DNA from: Candidatus Poribacteria bacterium
Lineage (GTDB): Bacteria; Poribacteria; WGA-4E; WGA-3G
Direction of reading: 5' to 3'
Assembly: GCA_022822085.1 (NCBI GenBank)
Contig: JAJECK010000051.1
Location: 62,001 to 126,000 of the forward strand
Length of the DNA stretch: 64,000 nucleotides
This document shows, one piece after another, positions 42,090 to 52,256 of the stretch; the first letter of the stretch is position 1; every line of letters starts with the position of its first letter. A program made the position numbers and the translations under genes. The notes under the pieces were generated by a model that worked only from the letters and a program-made list of their open reading frames with translations, did no database searches and was not told the DNA's origin.

Positions 42090-43687
42090 TACTTCGTCAG
42101 TGCCTCCTCATCGGTCTTCTTCAACTTTGCAGTTTCAAGTTCCAGAACAACAGTATCTTGTGATTCTTCGTGGTTTATGAGTTGTCCAACTTCCGGTGTT
42201 GTATCTTCCTCCTTCACTTTGACTTCTGCTGCGACAGCGTCAACAGAGGATTTCATCGGCTCCAAGAATGTATTCGGATACACGCCTATCCATACGATAA
42301 ACAGCAATATGGGTAGGAGTACTGCGAGTTCGCGCGGGTTCAGGTCTGGTAGAGATTCATTGGTGCTGTCTGGTGTGCCGAACATAACACGCTGATACAT
42401 CCACAGCATATAAACCGCTGCCAAAATCACACCCGATGTTGCGAAGACTACATACCATCTTGAAAACGCATTTTCAACAAAGCTACCGAGAAGTATCTTG
42501 AACTCTCCGACAAATCCGTTGAGTCCGGGTAATCCGATAGAGGACAAGGTTACAATCAGAAAGATAGTAGCGAAGACAGGCATTTTCTTTGCCAATCCAC
42601 CGAAATCAACAATCATTCGGCTATGCCTACGTTCATAGATCATGCCTACTAAAAGGAACAATGCGCCTGTGCTTAACCCGTGATTTATCATTTGTAGAAC
42701 GCTTCCCTGTATACCAGTACCACTTTGCGAAAACAGCCCCAAAACAACAAAACCGAGGTGACTTACACTGGAGTATGCGACCAATTTTTTCAAATCAGGT
42801 TGCACCATTGCGACTAATGCCCCGTAAATTATCCCAATGACAGCAAGTGGGACGACCCACGATGTGGCATCTGCTGCTGCTTGTGGGAAAAGTGGTAGGC
42901 AGAATCGTACTATGCCATACGTTCCCATTTTGAGCAGGACACCCGCAAGGATGACACTTCCTACCGTGGGTGCTTCAACGTGTGCATCCGGTAGCCAAGT
43001 ATGGAACGGGAAGAGTGGTACTTTAATTGCGAATGCGATGAAAAATGCAAGGAACAGGTAATTGGCGTGCGTAAATGATTCTTCTGCTGCTAATAACTGG
43101 ACAAGATTAAAACTATCACCGTTTTGGAAGTATAGTGCTAAAATGCCGACTAACATGAGCGCACTGCCAGCCATTGTATACAGGACGAACTTTATGGTGG
43201 CATAAATCCTGCGTTCTCCGCCCCATATACCGATGAGGAAATACATCGGGATCAACATCGCCTCCCAGAACACGAAGAACAGGAGCAGGTCTAATGCACA
43301 GAATACCCCCAACATACCGGTTTCCAGTGCAAGCAGCGACATCATGAATCCGCTGAGCCCTTTCTCTACTGAATTCCAAGCAGCGAGGATACATATTGGC
43401 GTTAGAAATGTCGTAAGCAGCACTAACCACAACGATATACCGTCAATGCCGATGTGGTAACTTGCACCTATACCGGGTATCCAATCCAGGTTTTGGTAAA
43501 AATCTGGATTAGTTTGGAATCCAATGAGTGTCTTATCAAATCCTGTGTAAAGACTTATTGAAATAATAAAGGTGAGTAGTCCAGTACCGAGTGCGATCCA
43601 TTTTACAACATTCGCGCCCAATCCTCTGAGCAATGCAATCGCTATCACGCCAAGCAACGGTAAAAAAATAACTATTGAAAGTAGCAA
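42089..43687 (-). CDS. nuoM: NADH-quinone oxidoreductase subunit M
   Basis: GIDGISLWLVLLTTFL, FFVFWEAMLIPMYFLIGIWG, FHTWLPDAHVEAPT. Confidence 0.96.
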   Translation of the reverse strand: MLLSIVIFLPLLGVIAIALLRGLGANVVKWIALGTGLLTFIISISLYTGFDKTLIGFQTNPDFYQNLDWIPGIGASYHIGIDGISLWLVLLTTFLTPICILAAWNSVEKGLSGFMMSLLALETGMLGVFCALDLLLFFVFWEAMLIPMYFLIGIWGGERRIYATIKFVLYTMAGSALMLVGILALYFQNGDSFNLVQLLAAEESFTHANYLFLAFFIAFAIKVPLFPFHTWLPDAHVEAPTVGSVILAGVLLKMGTYGIVRFCLPLFPQAAADATSWVVPLAVIGIIYGALVAMVQPDLKKLVAYSSVSHLGFVVLGLFSQSGTGIQGSVLQMINHGLSTGALFLLVGMIYERRHSRMIVDFGGLAKKMPVFATIFLIVTLSSIGLPGLNGFVGEFKILLGSFVENAFSRWYVVFATSGVILAAVYMLWMYQRVMFGTPDSTNESLPDLNPRELAVLLPILLFIVWIGVYPNTFLEPMKSSVDAVAAEVKVKEEDTTPEVGQLINHEESQDTVVLELETAKLKKTDEEALTK

Positions 43688-43828
43688 ATAAATCTCCTTC
43701 TAAAAGAGTAACTATAAGAATAATGAAATTGTGTCATATTGTCTGTGCAAGATCAAAACCCACCTATTTGTTCATTACCACAATTGAATTATTAACATAC
43801 ATTTTAAATATCGCATATAAACTACAAA

Positions 43829-44269
43829 TTACCTTCTTTTAAAGACTTTAAAGAACAACCACCAACCCGGTGAAAGCCCAAATGGAATATTTAGAACATT
43901 TAGATATTTATCATTTAATTCGCGGCGGCGTTTTGAAAATCCATTTTGAGGCGTTTTGCGCTGCGATGAATATTTCAACTTACGATTGAACTTTGAGATT
44001 TCCTCAGATGATTTTTCACAGTTGTCCAGAATCCATGCACCTAGTTTGACATCGTTGGTAAGTCTGACAGCTGCATCTTGAAAAGTGCCTACTGTGATTT
44101 CAAGAAAGGACAGAATTTCTGTATCTTGCTCAGAATCAGCACCGTATTTGTAACTCCCGATTTCTCCTGCATGCGCAGCCCGTGCTTTATCAGTCATCCT
44201 TGCGACACCGCAGATGCCAGCAATATCTTGATTAAGTATACCCCGCGGGCGAAAAGTCTTCTGTTTCAT
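43829..44269 (-). CDS. DUF5069-like protein
   Basis: IAGICGVARMTDKARAAHAGEIGSYKYG, TNDVKLGAWI. Confidence 0.55.
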   Translation of the reverse strand: MKQKTFRPRGILNQDIAGICGVARMTDKARAAHAGEIGSYKYGADSEQDTEILSFLEITVGTFQDAAVRLTNDVKLGAWILDNCEKSSEEISKFNRKLKYSSQRKTPQNGFSKRRRELNDKYLNVLNIPFGLSPGWWLFFKVFKRR

Positions 44270-44310
44270 CTGTCTTCTCCATCAACTTATAAAATAGGAA
44301 GTATGTTATA

Positions 44311-45444
44311 TCAGGCTTGATGTCTATCTAATAATAGTCCGAAATATATTTCCAATTCGGACTCCACCTGTTTTTTATCTATCGGTTCAATCTGAAAGTG
44401 TTTTTCAAGATATGGATGATGTCTGATAGTATCGCTAATGAAACAGTGTTTGGACTGCTTAAAAAGGTCATCGTCTATAGGAACATCGCAGTTTCCAAAA
44501 TAAAATGGAAGTCTATGGATGTTTCTTTTGAACACATCTACATAAGCGTAATAATCAAGTTTTGTTTTATCAATGACAATCGTGTTACTGCTATAGTTTT
44601 GGACAAAAGTACGATTCCTTTTTAATGCGTTAATATCCCGCATTGTCCAGAAAAACAGCGAATCATCAGGTATTGGATTATCTTGCTTACTTGGATATTT
44701 CCTTATATAACTTGTGATATATTCGAAGTCGCTTAGACAAAAACGAGTTTCGCCTTCTGTTCTAAATTGGAATGAACGGATATAATCGTAATCCATTCCA
44801 TTTGTATCCCGTTGATAAAAGGCAATGATAATTGGAAAAGGTGTGTGTTTAGCCGATTCAGGGAATTCTCCACTACTTATCAGGACACCATCTATCAGTT
44901 TATAGTTAGCAGTAAACTCCTTTAAGTGTTTAAAATTGGTCTGTTTTATCAAGTAAGACAACGGATGTAAAACACAGATATGGTCTGCTTCAAGTTTATT
45001 GTAAGAACGCAGAAATGATATTCCTAAATCCCGACTTGTTATATCTCCATCTATTTCAAAATCAACCTGTTTAATCTTGTTCCGTATCAGTGATGTTCTA
45101 TCGTTATACGGAGGGTTTCCAACGACAATCAATCTTGTAGACTGCTGAGGAATACCGAATTTTTCTCTTGAAACGTTATGCAAAGAATTAGTCCGAAAAA
45201 ATTGGACTTTGTCTGTGTTCTTTTTCGCGATTTTTATTGCATCTTCGTCTATATCATATCCAATTGTGTGAGCCTGACCATAGTTTTTTAAAAAGTCTCC
45301 ATATCCGCAGGCAGTGTCAATTATCGTGGTCTGTGCATCTATGTAGGGTTTAATTAGTTCCCATGCCAGTTGCACAAATTTAGGTGGTGTGTAGTAACTC
45401 CCCAAGTTAACTCTGTCTTCATAATCTAAATGTTCTTGACTCAT
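44311..45444 (-). CDS. N6-adenine DNA methyltransferase (Eco57I-like), no adjacent restriction gene
   Basis: GSYYTPPKFV, DTACGYGDFL, catalytic VVGNPPYNDRTS; ATGA overlap with upstream ORF. Confidence 0.85.
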   Translation of the reverse strand: MSQEHLDYEDRVNLGSYYTPPKFVQLAWELIKPYIDAQTTIIDTACGYGDFLKNYGQAHTIGYDIDEDAIKIAKKNTDKVQFFRTNSLHNVSREKFGIPQQSTRLIVVGNPPYNDRTSLIRNKIKQVDFEIDGDITSRDLGISFLRSYNKLEADHICVLHPLSYLIKQTNFKHLKEFTANYKLIDGVLISSGEFPESAKHTPFPIIIAFYQRDTNGMDYDYIRSFQFRTEGETRFCLSDFEYITSYIRKYPSKQDNPIPDDSLFFWTMRDINALKRNRTFVQNYSSNTIVIDKTKLDYYAYVDVFKRNIHRLPFYFGNCDVPIDDDLFKQSKHCFISDTIRHHPYLEKHFQIEPIDKKQVESELEIYFGLLLDRHQA

Positions 45445-45626
45445 TTTTTGGCAACACAAGATCGATTTTGCTTCTTCCTGTTTTTAAGACGTAGAAATTT
45501 TATACCTTGTTTTTTGAGTTCTTCTTGTCTACGTCTCACATCCACAAAGTAGGCGTGAATATTGTTATTATAGCGATTATTAACTTGCCGTTTTGCTTCC
45601 CGGACCTCTTCAAGAATATCGTTCAT
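45441..45626 (-). CDS. Small antitoxin-like protein paired with PIN gene
   Basis: MNDILEEVREAKRQVNNRYNNNIHAYFVDVRRRQEEL; 10 bp after PIN ORF, overlaps methyltransferase start. Confidence 0.6.
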   Translation of the reverse strand: MNDILEEVREAKRQVNNRYNNNIHAYFVDVRRRQEELKKQGIKFLRLKNRKKQNRSCVAKK

Positions 45627-45636
45627 AGTTCAGTCT

Positions 45637-46092
45637 CTAATAATTGCGTTGGGGTAAGAATCTGACAGAAAAATACCCCGTTGCTTTACAAATTCGATCA
45701 AACTGGATTTGCTGGTTTGGGTTCGCTAAATGTTTAAGATTCCATGTCGTTAGATAAGGAACTCCATTTACGGCAGTTACTGCTACATGGATCGCATCGC
45801 TTTCTTGGTTTAAAGGAAGCACTCGAGCTTGTAACAGTAGATTCGCAAGAAACTCAACTTCCTCAGTAATCTCAAGTAAACCTAAATTTTCTATGGTTTG
45901 TAATCTAAGTTCAACTTGTTCTTGACGTTTTCCAATTTGAATTTCATCTATAACTCGTTGAGAAATAACAAATTCAAATCGTTTATCGTTCCACAAACGA
46001 TGCGTTGCCTTTTGCATTTCAATGATTTCTGGATCTGTTCTATGCTCCCGTATTAAAAAACTGGGAATTGATGTATCTAAATAGACAAACAC
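45637..46092 (-). CDS. PIN-domain putative toxin (VapC-like)
   Basis: VYLDTSIPSFLIRE, DAIHVAVTAVNGVPYLTTWNLKHLANP. Confidence 0.85.
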   Translation of the reverse strand: MFVYLDTSIPSFLIREHRTDPEIIEMQKATHRLWNDKRFEFVISQRVIDEIQIGKRQEQVELRLQTIENLGLLEITEEVEFLANLLLQARVLPLNQESDAIHVAVTAVNGVPYLTTWNLKHLANPNQQIQFDRICKATGYFSVRFLPQRNY

Positions 46093-46507
46093 TATATCTT
46101 ACTTATTCACGCGGAAATCTTTTCTGTTGAATATTGGAACAGAACCATACAACCCCAACAGTAGAAATTCATATCCGAAATTAAAATGTTTTACTGATTT
46201 GTCAAATTTATTTTTCATCAATTCTATCATTAACTATTTAGTTCATCAAGCGTAAATTTGACCACTATTGAGTATGTGTCAATATAAACTCCCAAAACCC
46301 CGTGCATGTATAAAACAAGACTGCGATAAGAGGCCATCTACACCTTATCCTGCCCTTAAAAGAAAAAAGGACATAAACCAAATATTTGAGAAAGCCTTCA
46401 TCATCTACCGTTGCCTCTTGTTAGTGGGGAACTTTACCCTTGCCTCTTTACAAAGGGAGATCTCCTTACTCTCTTATCAAGAGGGGTGAAAACCATTTCT
46501 ATACGAA

Positions 46508-48421
46508 TCAATTAGCAAAAAACAGATAGTATGCAAGGAATAGGACGATACCTATAACCATTGACACAATATATACTTGAACAAGTCCTGTTTGTAATCT
46601 TCGTAGCAAACTACCGATAAATCGGACAAGTGCAGCGACACCGTTGACAATTCCGTCAATAATACCGCTATCAAATAGTTTCCATAACAGGAAATGAGAA
46701 GCGTTTTTTATGGGCTGCACAATAAACGTATTGTATATTTCATCAATATAGTATTTATTCGCAACAAGTTTTTGCAATGCGTTTGTAGGTTCAGCGGAAG
46801 GCACCCGATCTTTATAACGCCTCCAAGCAAAGACGATTCCAAGTATACCAACTATTGACGAAATTATCATAAATGGAATGGCACTGCCTAACGCATCACC
46901 GTGTTCAACTTTGAAACCTGCTACCTTTTCTGTAAAATGATGGAACCAACTATCGTGTCCACCTACACCTAACAGTAAACCGATAATTGCAGACGGGATA
47001 GCGAGAAGTGCCAGCGGAACCCACATCACTGCGGGTGATTCATGCAGATGCGATTCAACTTCAGGTTCTACGCGAGATTTACCGTAAAAAGTGACGAAAA
47101 TCAAGCGGAACATATAGAACGCTGTCAGGAATGCTGTGATTAATCCGATGATGTAAATTACCTGTCCACCCCAAATTTCTGATGAACTTCCCCAAGCACT
47201 ATGTAGGATTTCATCTTTACTCCAGAATCCACTGAGGAACGGGGCACCTGCGATTGCCAACGCACCGACCAAAAATGTTATATGTGTAATCGGCATCTTG
47301 TTCCGCAAACCGCCCATCTTACGCATATCCAATTCGTTTGCCATTGCGTGCATCACACTACCAGCCGTGAGGAACATTAGCCCTTTAAAGAATGCATGTG
47401 TGACCAAGTGAAAGATACCGGATGCATACGCCCCGACACCGACACCGACAAACATGTATCCGAGTTGGCTTACGGTGGAATAGGCAAGAATCCGTTTGAT
47501 GTCGTTCTGTTTAATTGCAATCGTAGCGGCAAAGAAAGCTGTTAACACACCAATCCATGCGACAATATGTCCTGTATGTGCCAGATTATATAGTACTGCG
47601 GACCGGGCAATCATATAGACACCTGCGGTAACCATTGTTGCAGCATGTATTAGGGCACTGACGGGGGTTGGACCTTCCATTGCGTCTGGCAGCCAGACAT
47701 AAAGCGGTATCTGTGCTGATTTTCCTATTGCGCCTACGAATAAGAGTAATGTTGCAACTGCAAGCGTGCTCACTCCAAATATCTTTTCAAAATTATCAGC
47801 TTGAGCATTTTCAAATATGGGTCCGAAGTCAAGTGTTCCGAATGCTGCGAACAGAGTGAACATCCCCAATAGGAAACCGAAATCACCGATTCTGTTGACA
47901 ATAAACGCCTTTTTACCTGCATCCGTAGCGGATTGCTTCTCATACCAGAACCCTATCAACAGATAAGAACAGAGACCAACACCTTCCCATCCCACAAACA
48001 TCATCAAGTAGTTGTTGCCGAGAACGAGGATTAGCATTGCAAAGACAAACAGATTTAGGTAGGCAAAATAACGGGTATACCCTTCATCGCCGTGCATATA
48101 TCCGATGGAATATACGTGGATGAGAAATCCGACACCAGTGATAACTAACAGCATTACGGTTGTTAAGGCATCAACGTGGAATCCGATGCTAACATAATCA
48201 GAGATCCAAGAATATACAATGCCTGCTTCACCTTCAAGTGTGTTCCCTCTGTCTACCGAAACGAACGCTATTATGGAACAGATTAAGGAAACAAGCACAG
48301 CAAGCGCACCAATTCCTCCACTCAGTTTCTCGTTACCTTTTAACCATTTGCCAAATAACCCGTTAATCAGAAACCCAACAAGTGGGGAAATTAACAGGAC
48401 AATAATTAGTTCTTTTGACAT
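46508..48421 (-). CDS. nuoL: NADH-quinone oxidoreductase subunit L
   Basis: FVGWEGVGLCSYLLIGFWYE, LYVWLPDAMEGPTPVSALIHAATMVTAGVYM. Confidence 0.97.
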   Translation of the reverse strand: MSKELIIVLLISPLVGFLINGLFGKWLKGNEKLSGGIGALAVLVSLICSIIAFVSVDRGNTLEGEAGIVYSWISDYVSIGFHVDALTTVMLLVITGVGFLIHVYSIGYMHGDEGYTRYFAYLNLFVFAMLILVLGNNYLMMFVGWEGVGLCSYLLIGFWYEKQSATDAGKKAFIVNRIGDFGFLLGMFTLFAAFGTLDFGPIFENAQADNFEKIFGVSTLAVATLLLFVGAIGKSAQIPLYVWLPDAMEGPTPVSALIHAATMVTAGVYMIARSAVLYNLAHTGHIVAWIGVLTAFFAATIAIKQNDIKRILAYSTVSQLGYMFVGVGVGAYASGIFHLVTHAFFKGLMFLTAGSVMHAMANELDMRKMGGLRNKMPITHITFLVGALAIAGAPFLSGFWSKDEILHSAWGSSSEIWGGQVIYIIGLITAFLTAFYMFRLIFVTFYGKSRVEPEVESHLHESPAVMWVPLALLAIPSAIIGLLLGVGGHDSWFHHFTEKVAGFKVEHGDALGSAIPFMIISSIVGILGIVFAWRRYKDRVPSAEPTNALQKLVANKYYIDEIYNTFIVQPIKNASHFLLWKLFDSGIIDGIVNGVAALVRFIGSLLRRLQTGLVQVYIVSMVIGIVLFLAYYLFFAN

Positions 48422-48424
48422 GCT

Positions 48425-48730
48425 TTATCCTTTCAGCGAATTAACTTCGTCCACATTAATTGTTTCCCGGTGTTTGAAGACACTGACAATAATAGCTAAT
48501 CCGATTGCGACTTCGGCAGCAGCGACAGCCATAACGAAAAAAACGAACAACTGTCCCTCTACTTGACCCAGACTACGGCTGATCGCAACGAATGCAAGAT
48601 TCGCTGCGTTTAGCATCAGTTCAATACACATAAAGATGATAATTGCGTTTCTTCGGATGAGAACACCGATAACGCCTATTGTAAAGAGAAGCGCACTTAA
48701 AACGAGATAGTATTCTAAATCTAATGGCAT
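48425..48730 (-). CDS. nuoK: NADH-quinone oxidoreductase subunit K
   Basis: [28 protein letters not shown]. Confidence 0.97.
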   Translation of the reverse strand: MPLDLEYYLVLSALLFTIGVIGVLIRRNAIIIFMCIELMLNAANLAFVAISRSLGQVEGQLFVFFVMAVAAAEVAIGLAIIVSVFKHRETINVDEVNSLKG

Positions 48731-48758
48731 GTAAAATCCTTTTTCTCCAAATATATTG

Positions 48759-49286
48759 TTAGTTTTCAGTTTGGCTTTCGCGTTTTACTAAGACGATAAC
48801 GCCAATCAATGCTGCCAACAAAATGAGCGATGTAACCTCAAATGGTAGAAGATATTTGCTAAATAGGAGTTCACCAATTTTGTAAGTTGTTACTGTTTCG
48901 GTTGAGGCTTGTGCAGACTCAAGCGCAGTCCCGGTCCCTGCTGTCATTGCAATATAAACGCCTTGAATTGCCAACAGAACCCCTAACACTACCACTACTC
49001 CCTTCAGTTTTCCTGTGAGAGCACTTTTAGCGGATAACGTGCCGAGATTCAGCAGCATTATTACGAAGAGAAACAGTACCATGATCGCCCCAGCGTAAAC
49101 TATCACTTGAACAGCAGCAACAAAATGCGCACCTAACAGTACAAACAACCCTGCTTGTGCAAAGAATGTTACAATCAGTGAAAGCGCGCTATAGATGGGA
49201 TGCCGAAATGAGATAACAGCAATCGCACCGATTAATGATACTGCACCAAATATGAAAAATAAAATCATTTCTGCGGTCATTAGCAT
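48759..49286 (-). CDS. nuoJ: NADH-quinone oxidoreductase subunit J
   Basis: [51 protein letters not shown]. Confidence 0.96.
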   Translation of the reverse strand: MLMTAEMILFFIFGAVSLIGAIAVISFRHPIYSALSLIVTFFAQAGLFVLLGAHFVAAVQVIVYAGAIMVLFLFVIMLLNLGTLSAKSALTGKLKGVVVVLGVLLAIQGVYIAMTAGTGTALESAQASTETVTTYKIGELLFSKYLLPFEVTSLILLAALIGVIVLVKRESQTEN

Positions 49287-49291
49287 TTCTC

Positions 49292-50533
49292 CTATTCTAC
49301 GGCATCTAACCCGCGAAGCGGTGCTGCATCATGTGTTGCTTGAGTTGAAGATTTACTGTTATTATCCAAAGCAAACATGCCTGCAACGATTGCAACAACG
49401 ATAAACGCTGCGACTACGTTGCCAATACCTATCCAAAGACGATTCCCATCAGTTATTATCCACAAAGTTCCGGTCACAACGATTGATGTTAACGCAACGG
49501 GCAACAGGAATTTCCATCCGAAATTCATCAGTTGGTCATAACGGAAGCGCGGCAGTGTCCAACGCACCCAGATAAACACGAACAGGAAAATACCGGTTTT
49601 GATAAAGAAGATCGCAAACGAGATAAGTCCTGCGAGTATAGAGCCTTCTCCACCTATGTTTTCCAATCCGAAGAAGTGCCATCCACCTAAGAAAAGTGTT
49701 ACAACGACTGCAGAGCCGACAATCATGTTCATGTATTCTGCCATGAAGAATATAGCGAATTTCATGCTGCTATATTCGGTATGATAGCCTGCAACGAGTT
49801 CCTGCTCCGCTTCGGCAAGGTCAAACGGTAATCGGTTCGTTTCTGCAAACATGGCTGTTGTAAATGCAAGAAATGCGGGGAAATGTATCAGAATGTTCCA
49901 TGGATGCACACCTTGTGAAGCAGCAATATGTCGAAGACTCAGCGGATTTACTTCGTCATCACCGAACTTAGTTAATATCTCATTTGGTAACTCAGTTAGC
50001 ATCAGCACACCGATAATTGCCAATCCGAGTGTCAACTCATAACTTATCATCTGTGCAGATGAACGTAACCCTCCCAGCAGTGAATATTTGTTGTTTGATG
50101 CCCATGCACCGATAACAACACCGTAAACACCAAGAGAGGCAATCGCTAAGATATACAAAATGCCGATGTTAATGTCTGCAATCTGAAGTGGTATTGGTTC
50201 ATCAATTCCTGCAATCGAAATAGAACTTCCGAATGGGACAACCGCAATGGTAATCATCGCGGGCACAAGGAGCATTGCAGGGGCAAGTACGTAAAGTGGT
50301 TTATCTACATGATTGGGGATAAGGTCTTCCTTAAAGAGGAATTTAATTCCATCTGCGATAGGTTGGAGGAGCCCTTGCGGACCAACACGATTCGGTCCGA
50401 GGCGATCTTGCATCCATCCACTCACTCGACGTTCAGACCAAATCATAGCCATCACACCAATAATCAGCAGATGGACAATGAAGAGAATTTTGACGATTGG
50501 AATTATTATATCTTTTACTAACTCTATATCCAT
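49292..50533 (-). CDS. nuoH: NADH-quinone oxidoreductase subunit H
   Basis: WSERRVSGWMQDRLGPNRVGPQGLLQPIADGIK, AETNRLPFDLAEAEQELVAGYHTEYS. Confidence 0.98.
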   Translation of the reverse strand: MDIELVKDIIIPIVKILFIVHLLIIGVMAMIWSERRVSGWMQDRLGPNRVGPQGLLQPIADGIKFLFKEDLIPNHVDKPLYVLAPAMLLVPAMITIAVVPFGSSISIAGIDEPIPLQIADINIGILYILAIASLGVYGVVIGAWASNNKYSLLGGLRSSAQMISYELTLGLAIIGVLMLTELPNEILTKFGDDEVNPLSLRHIAASQGVHPWNILIHFPAFLAFTTAMFAETNRLPFDLAEAEQELVAGYHTEYSSMKFAIFFMAEYMNMIVGSAVVVTLFLGGWHFFGLENIGGEGSILAGLISFAIFFIKTGIFLFVFIWVRWTLPRFRYDQLMNFGWKFLLPVALTSIVVTGTLWIITDGNRLWIGIGNVVAAFIVVAIVAGMFALDNNSKSSTQATHDAAPLRGLDAVE

Positions 50534-50574
50534 GTTTCTCCTTCTTGATACCGCGTATTATTGAAGTTAGCAGG

Positions 50575-52230
50575 TTAGTCTAACTTAACTCCTGTATCTC
50601 CAATGTTTTGATGCGTTGCGTCACCGTATCCCTCAACATTCTCAGAAATCGCTATGGCAATTTCACCTGCGAAGTGGTAGTCAATCTCACCACCGAGCCG
50701 TTTTGCAAGCTGCTGTGTGATTTCCCAGTCTGCTTGTGCTTCACCCGGTGGGTCAACGGTTTTGCGTATCCGTTGTACCCATCCTGTTGAATTCGTGAAA
50801 GTGCCATCTTTTTCTGCGAAAGTCGTTCCCGGTAGCACGACATCTGCTAATTCCGTAACCGCTGATGGCAGGACATCCTGCACAATGAGGAATTCAACTT
50901 TTTCTAACGCTTCTCTTTCAGCATCTTCAAGCGGACGGTCCGGCGCACCGCTTACGAGATATACGACCTTTGCACCAGCAACCTTTTCCCAGAGTGCCTC
51001 ACCTTCTAAAACGACATTTCCGTTTGCAGAACCGAGTATCGTTCGTGCACCTGCTGTATTCGGATTCTTATCCGCTTCAATGGTGAATTGTGGGTATTTG
51101 TGCTCTTCTCCAAGCTGCTGTCCAAAGAGACCTAATTGGGTTGTCTTTAGTACATCGTGTGCAAACTGCTGTAGGACAAAGTTATCTTCATTCGTGGCTT
51201 GTGCCGAACCAATAACAACAACGTCGTTTTCCTCAACTTCCGACAACTTTTCGGTTATCAGGGTCAACGCATCTGCCCATTGTGTAGTGGATAATTCGTC
51301 ATCCACCTTTTTCAGAGGTAGTTGTAGTCTGTCATCACTATTGACATAATGGTATCCGAGTCGTCCATCATCACACATCCAGTGTTGATTAATATCTTCA
51401 TGGAAACGAGGTTTAATACGGTACAATCCATCTGCTTTATATTCAACTGTAACATTACATCCGACACTACAGCCTGAACATACACTATTTGTCTTTTCCA
51501 TAAACCAGGGGCGAGATTTGAATAAGAAATCTTTACTAATCAACGCACCGACTGGACAAATATCAACGACATTTCCAGCAAGCTTGTTGTCAAGCAGTTG
51601 TATAGGAGTTCCCTCGTGACTTCGTGGAATATCAATCTCATCGTGGGAACCGCGATTGATTAACCCGAGTTCACCACTCCCTGACACCTCATCACAGAAA
51701 CGAATACACCGCGTGCACACAATACAACGTGTGGAATAGAGTAAAACATCTGGGCCTAAGTCTTTCTTTGGCGGAACGTTTTTGACTTCCAGATAACGGC
51801 TCTTATCGTGACCATGGCGGTAACTGAAGTCTTGCAAGTCGCACTCACCAGCTTGGTCACAGACAGGGCAATCAAGGGGGTGATGCACAAGCAAGAATTC
51901 CAAGATATCTTCTCTCGCTTTTATGACACGGGGACTGTCTGTTCGGACGATAGCGTCATATTTATCTTCCAACTTTCTTTCTGGTGGTGCGGATCGGACT
52001 GTCAGTGTACAGCCCGTAGCTAATTGTCGGGCTGGACCGATTGTACCTGGCGGAGCACCTGGTATGGGACCGTAAGGTTCAACGAGGCACATCCGGCAGT
52101 TCGCTGGACGGCTCAACCCAGCGTGGTAGCAGTAGTGAGGCACCTCAATACCTTGTTCTCGTGCTGCTTCAACTATATTCGTTCCATCTTCCACCTCTAT
52201 TTCAAGGTCGTTCAGCTTAATAAATGCCAT
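50575..52230 (-). CDS. nuoG: NADH-quinone oxidoreductase subunit G (short form)
   Basis: CYHAGLSRPANCRMCLVE, CPVCDQAGECDLQD, CIVCTRCIRFCDEV, CSGCSVGCNVTV. Confidence 0.95.
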   Translation of the reverse strand: MAFIKLNDLEIEVEDGTNIVEAAREQGIEVPHYCYHAGLSRPANCRMCLVEPYGPIPGAPPGTIGPARQLATGCTLTVRSAPPERKLEDKYDAIVRTDSPRVIKAREDILEFLLVHHPLDCPVCDQAGECDLQDFSYRHGHDKSRYLEVKNVPPKKDLGPDVLLYSTRCIVCTRCIRFCDEVSGSGELGLINRGSHDEIDIPRSHEGTPIQLLDNKLAGNVVDICPVGALISKDFLFKSRPWFMEKTNSVCSGCSVGCNVTVEYKADGLYRIKPRFHEDINQHWMCDDGRLGYHYVNSDDRLQLPLKKVDDELSTTQWADALTLITEKLSEVEENDVVVIGSAQATNEDNFVLQQFAHDVLKTTQLGLFGQQLGEEHKYPQFTIEADKNPNTAGARTILGSANGNVVLEGEALWEKVAGAKVVYLVSGAPDRPLEDAEREALEKVEFLIVQDVLPSAVTELADVVLPGTTFAEKDGTFTNSTGWVQRIRKTVDPPGEAQADWEITQQLAKRLGGEIDYHFAGEIAIAISENVEGYGDATHQNIGDTGVKLD

Positions 52231-52256
52231 AAATATTACTCCAATGGCTATCGGTT

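Noticed and set aside
50717-51349. 210-aa plus-strand ORF
   Set aside because: Antisense to nuoG; no recognisable domain.
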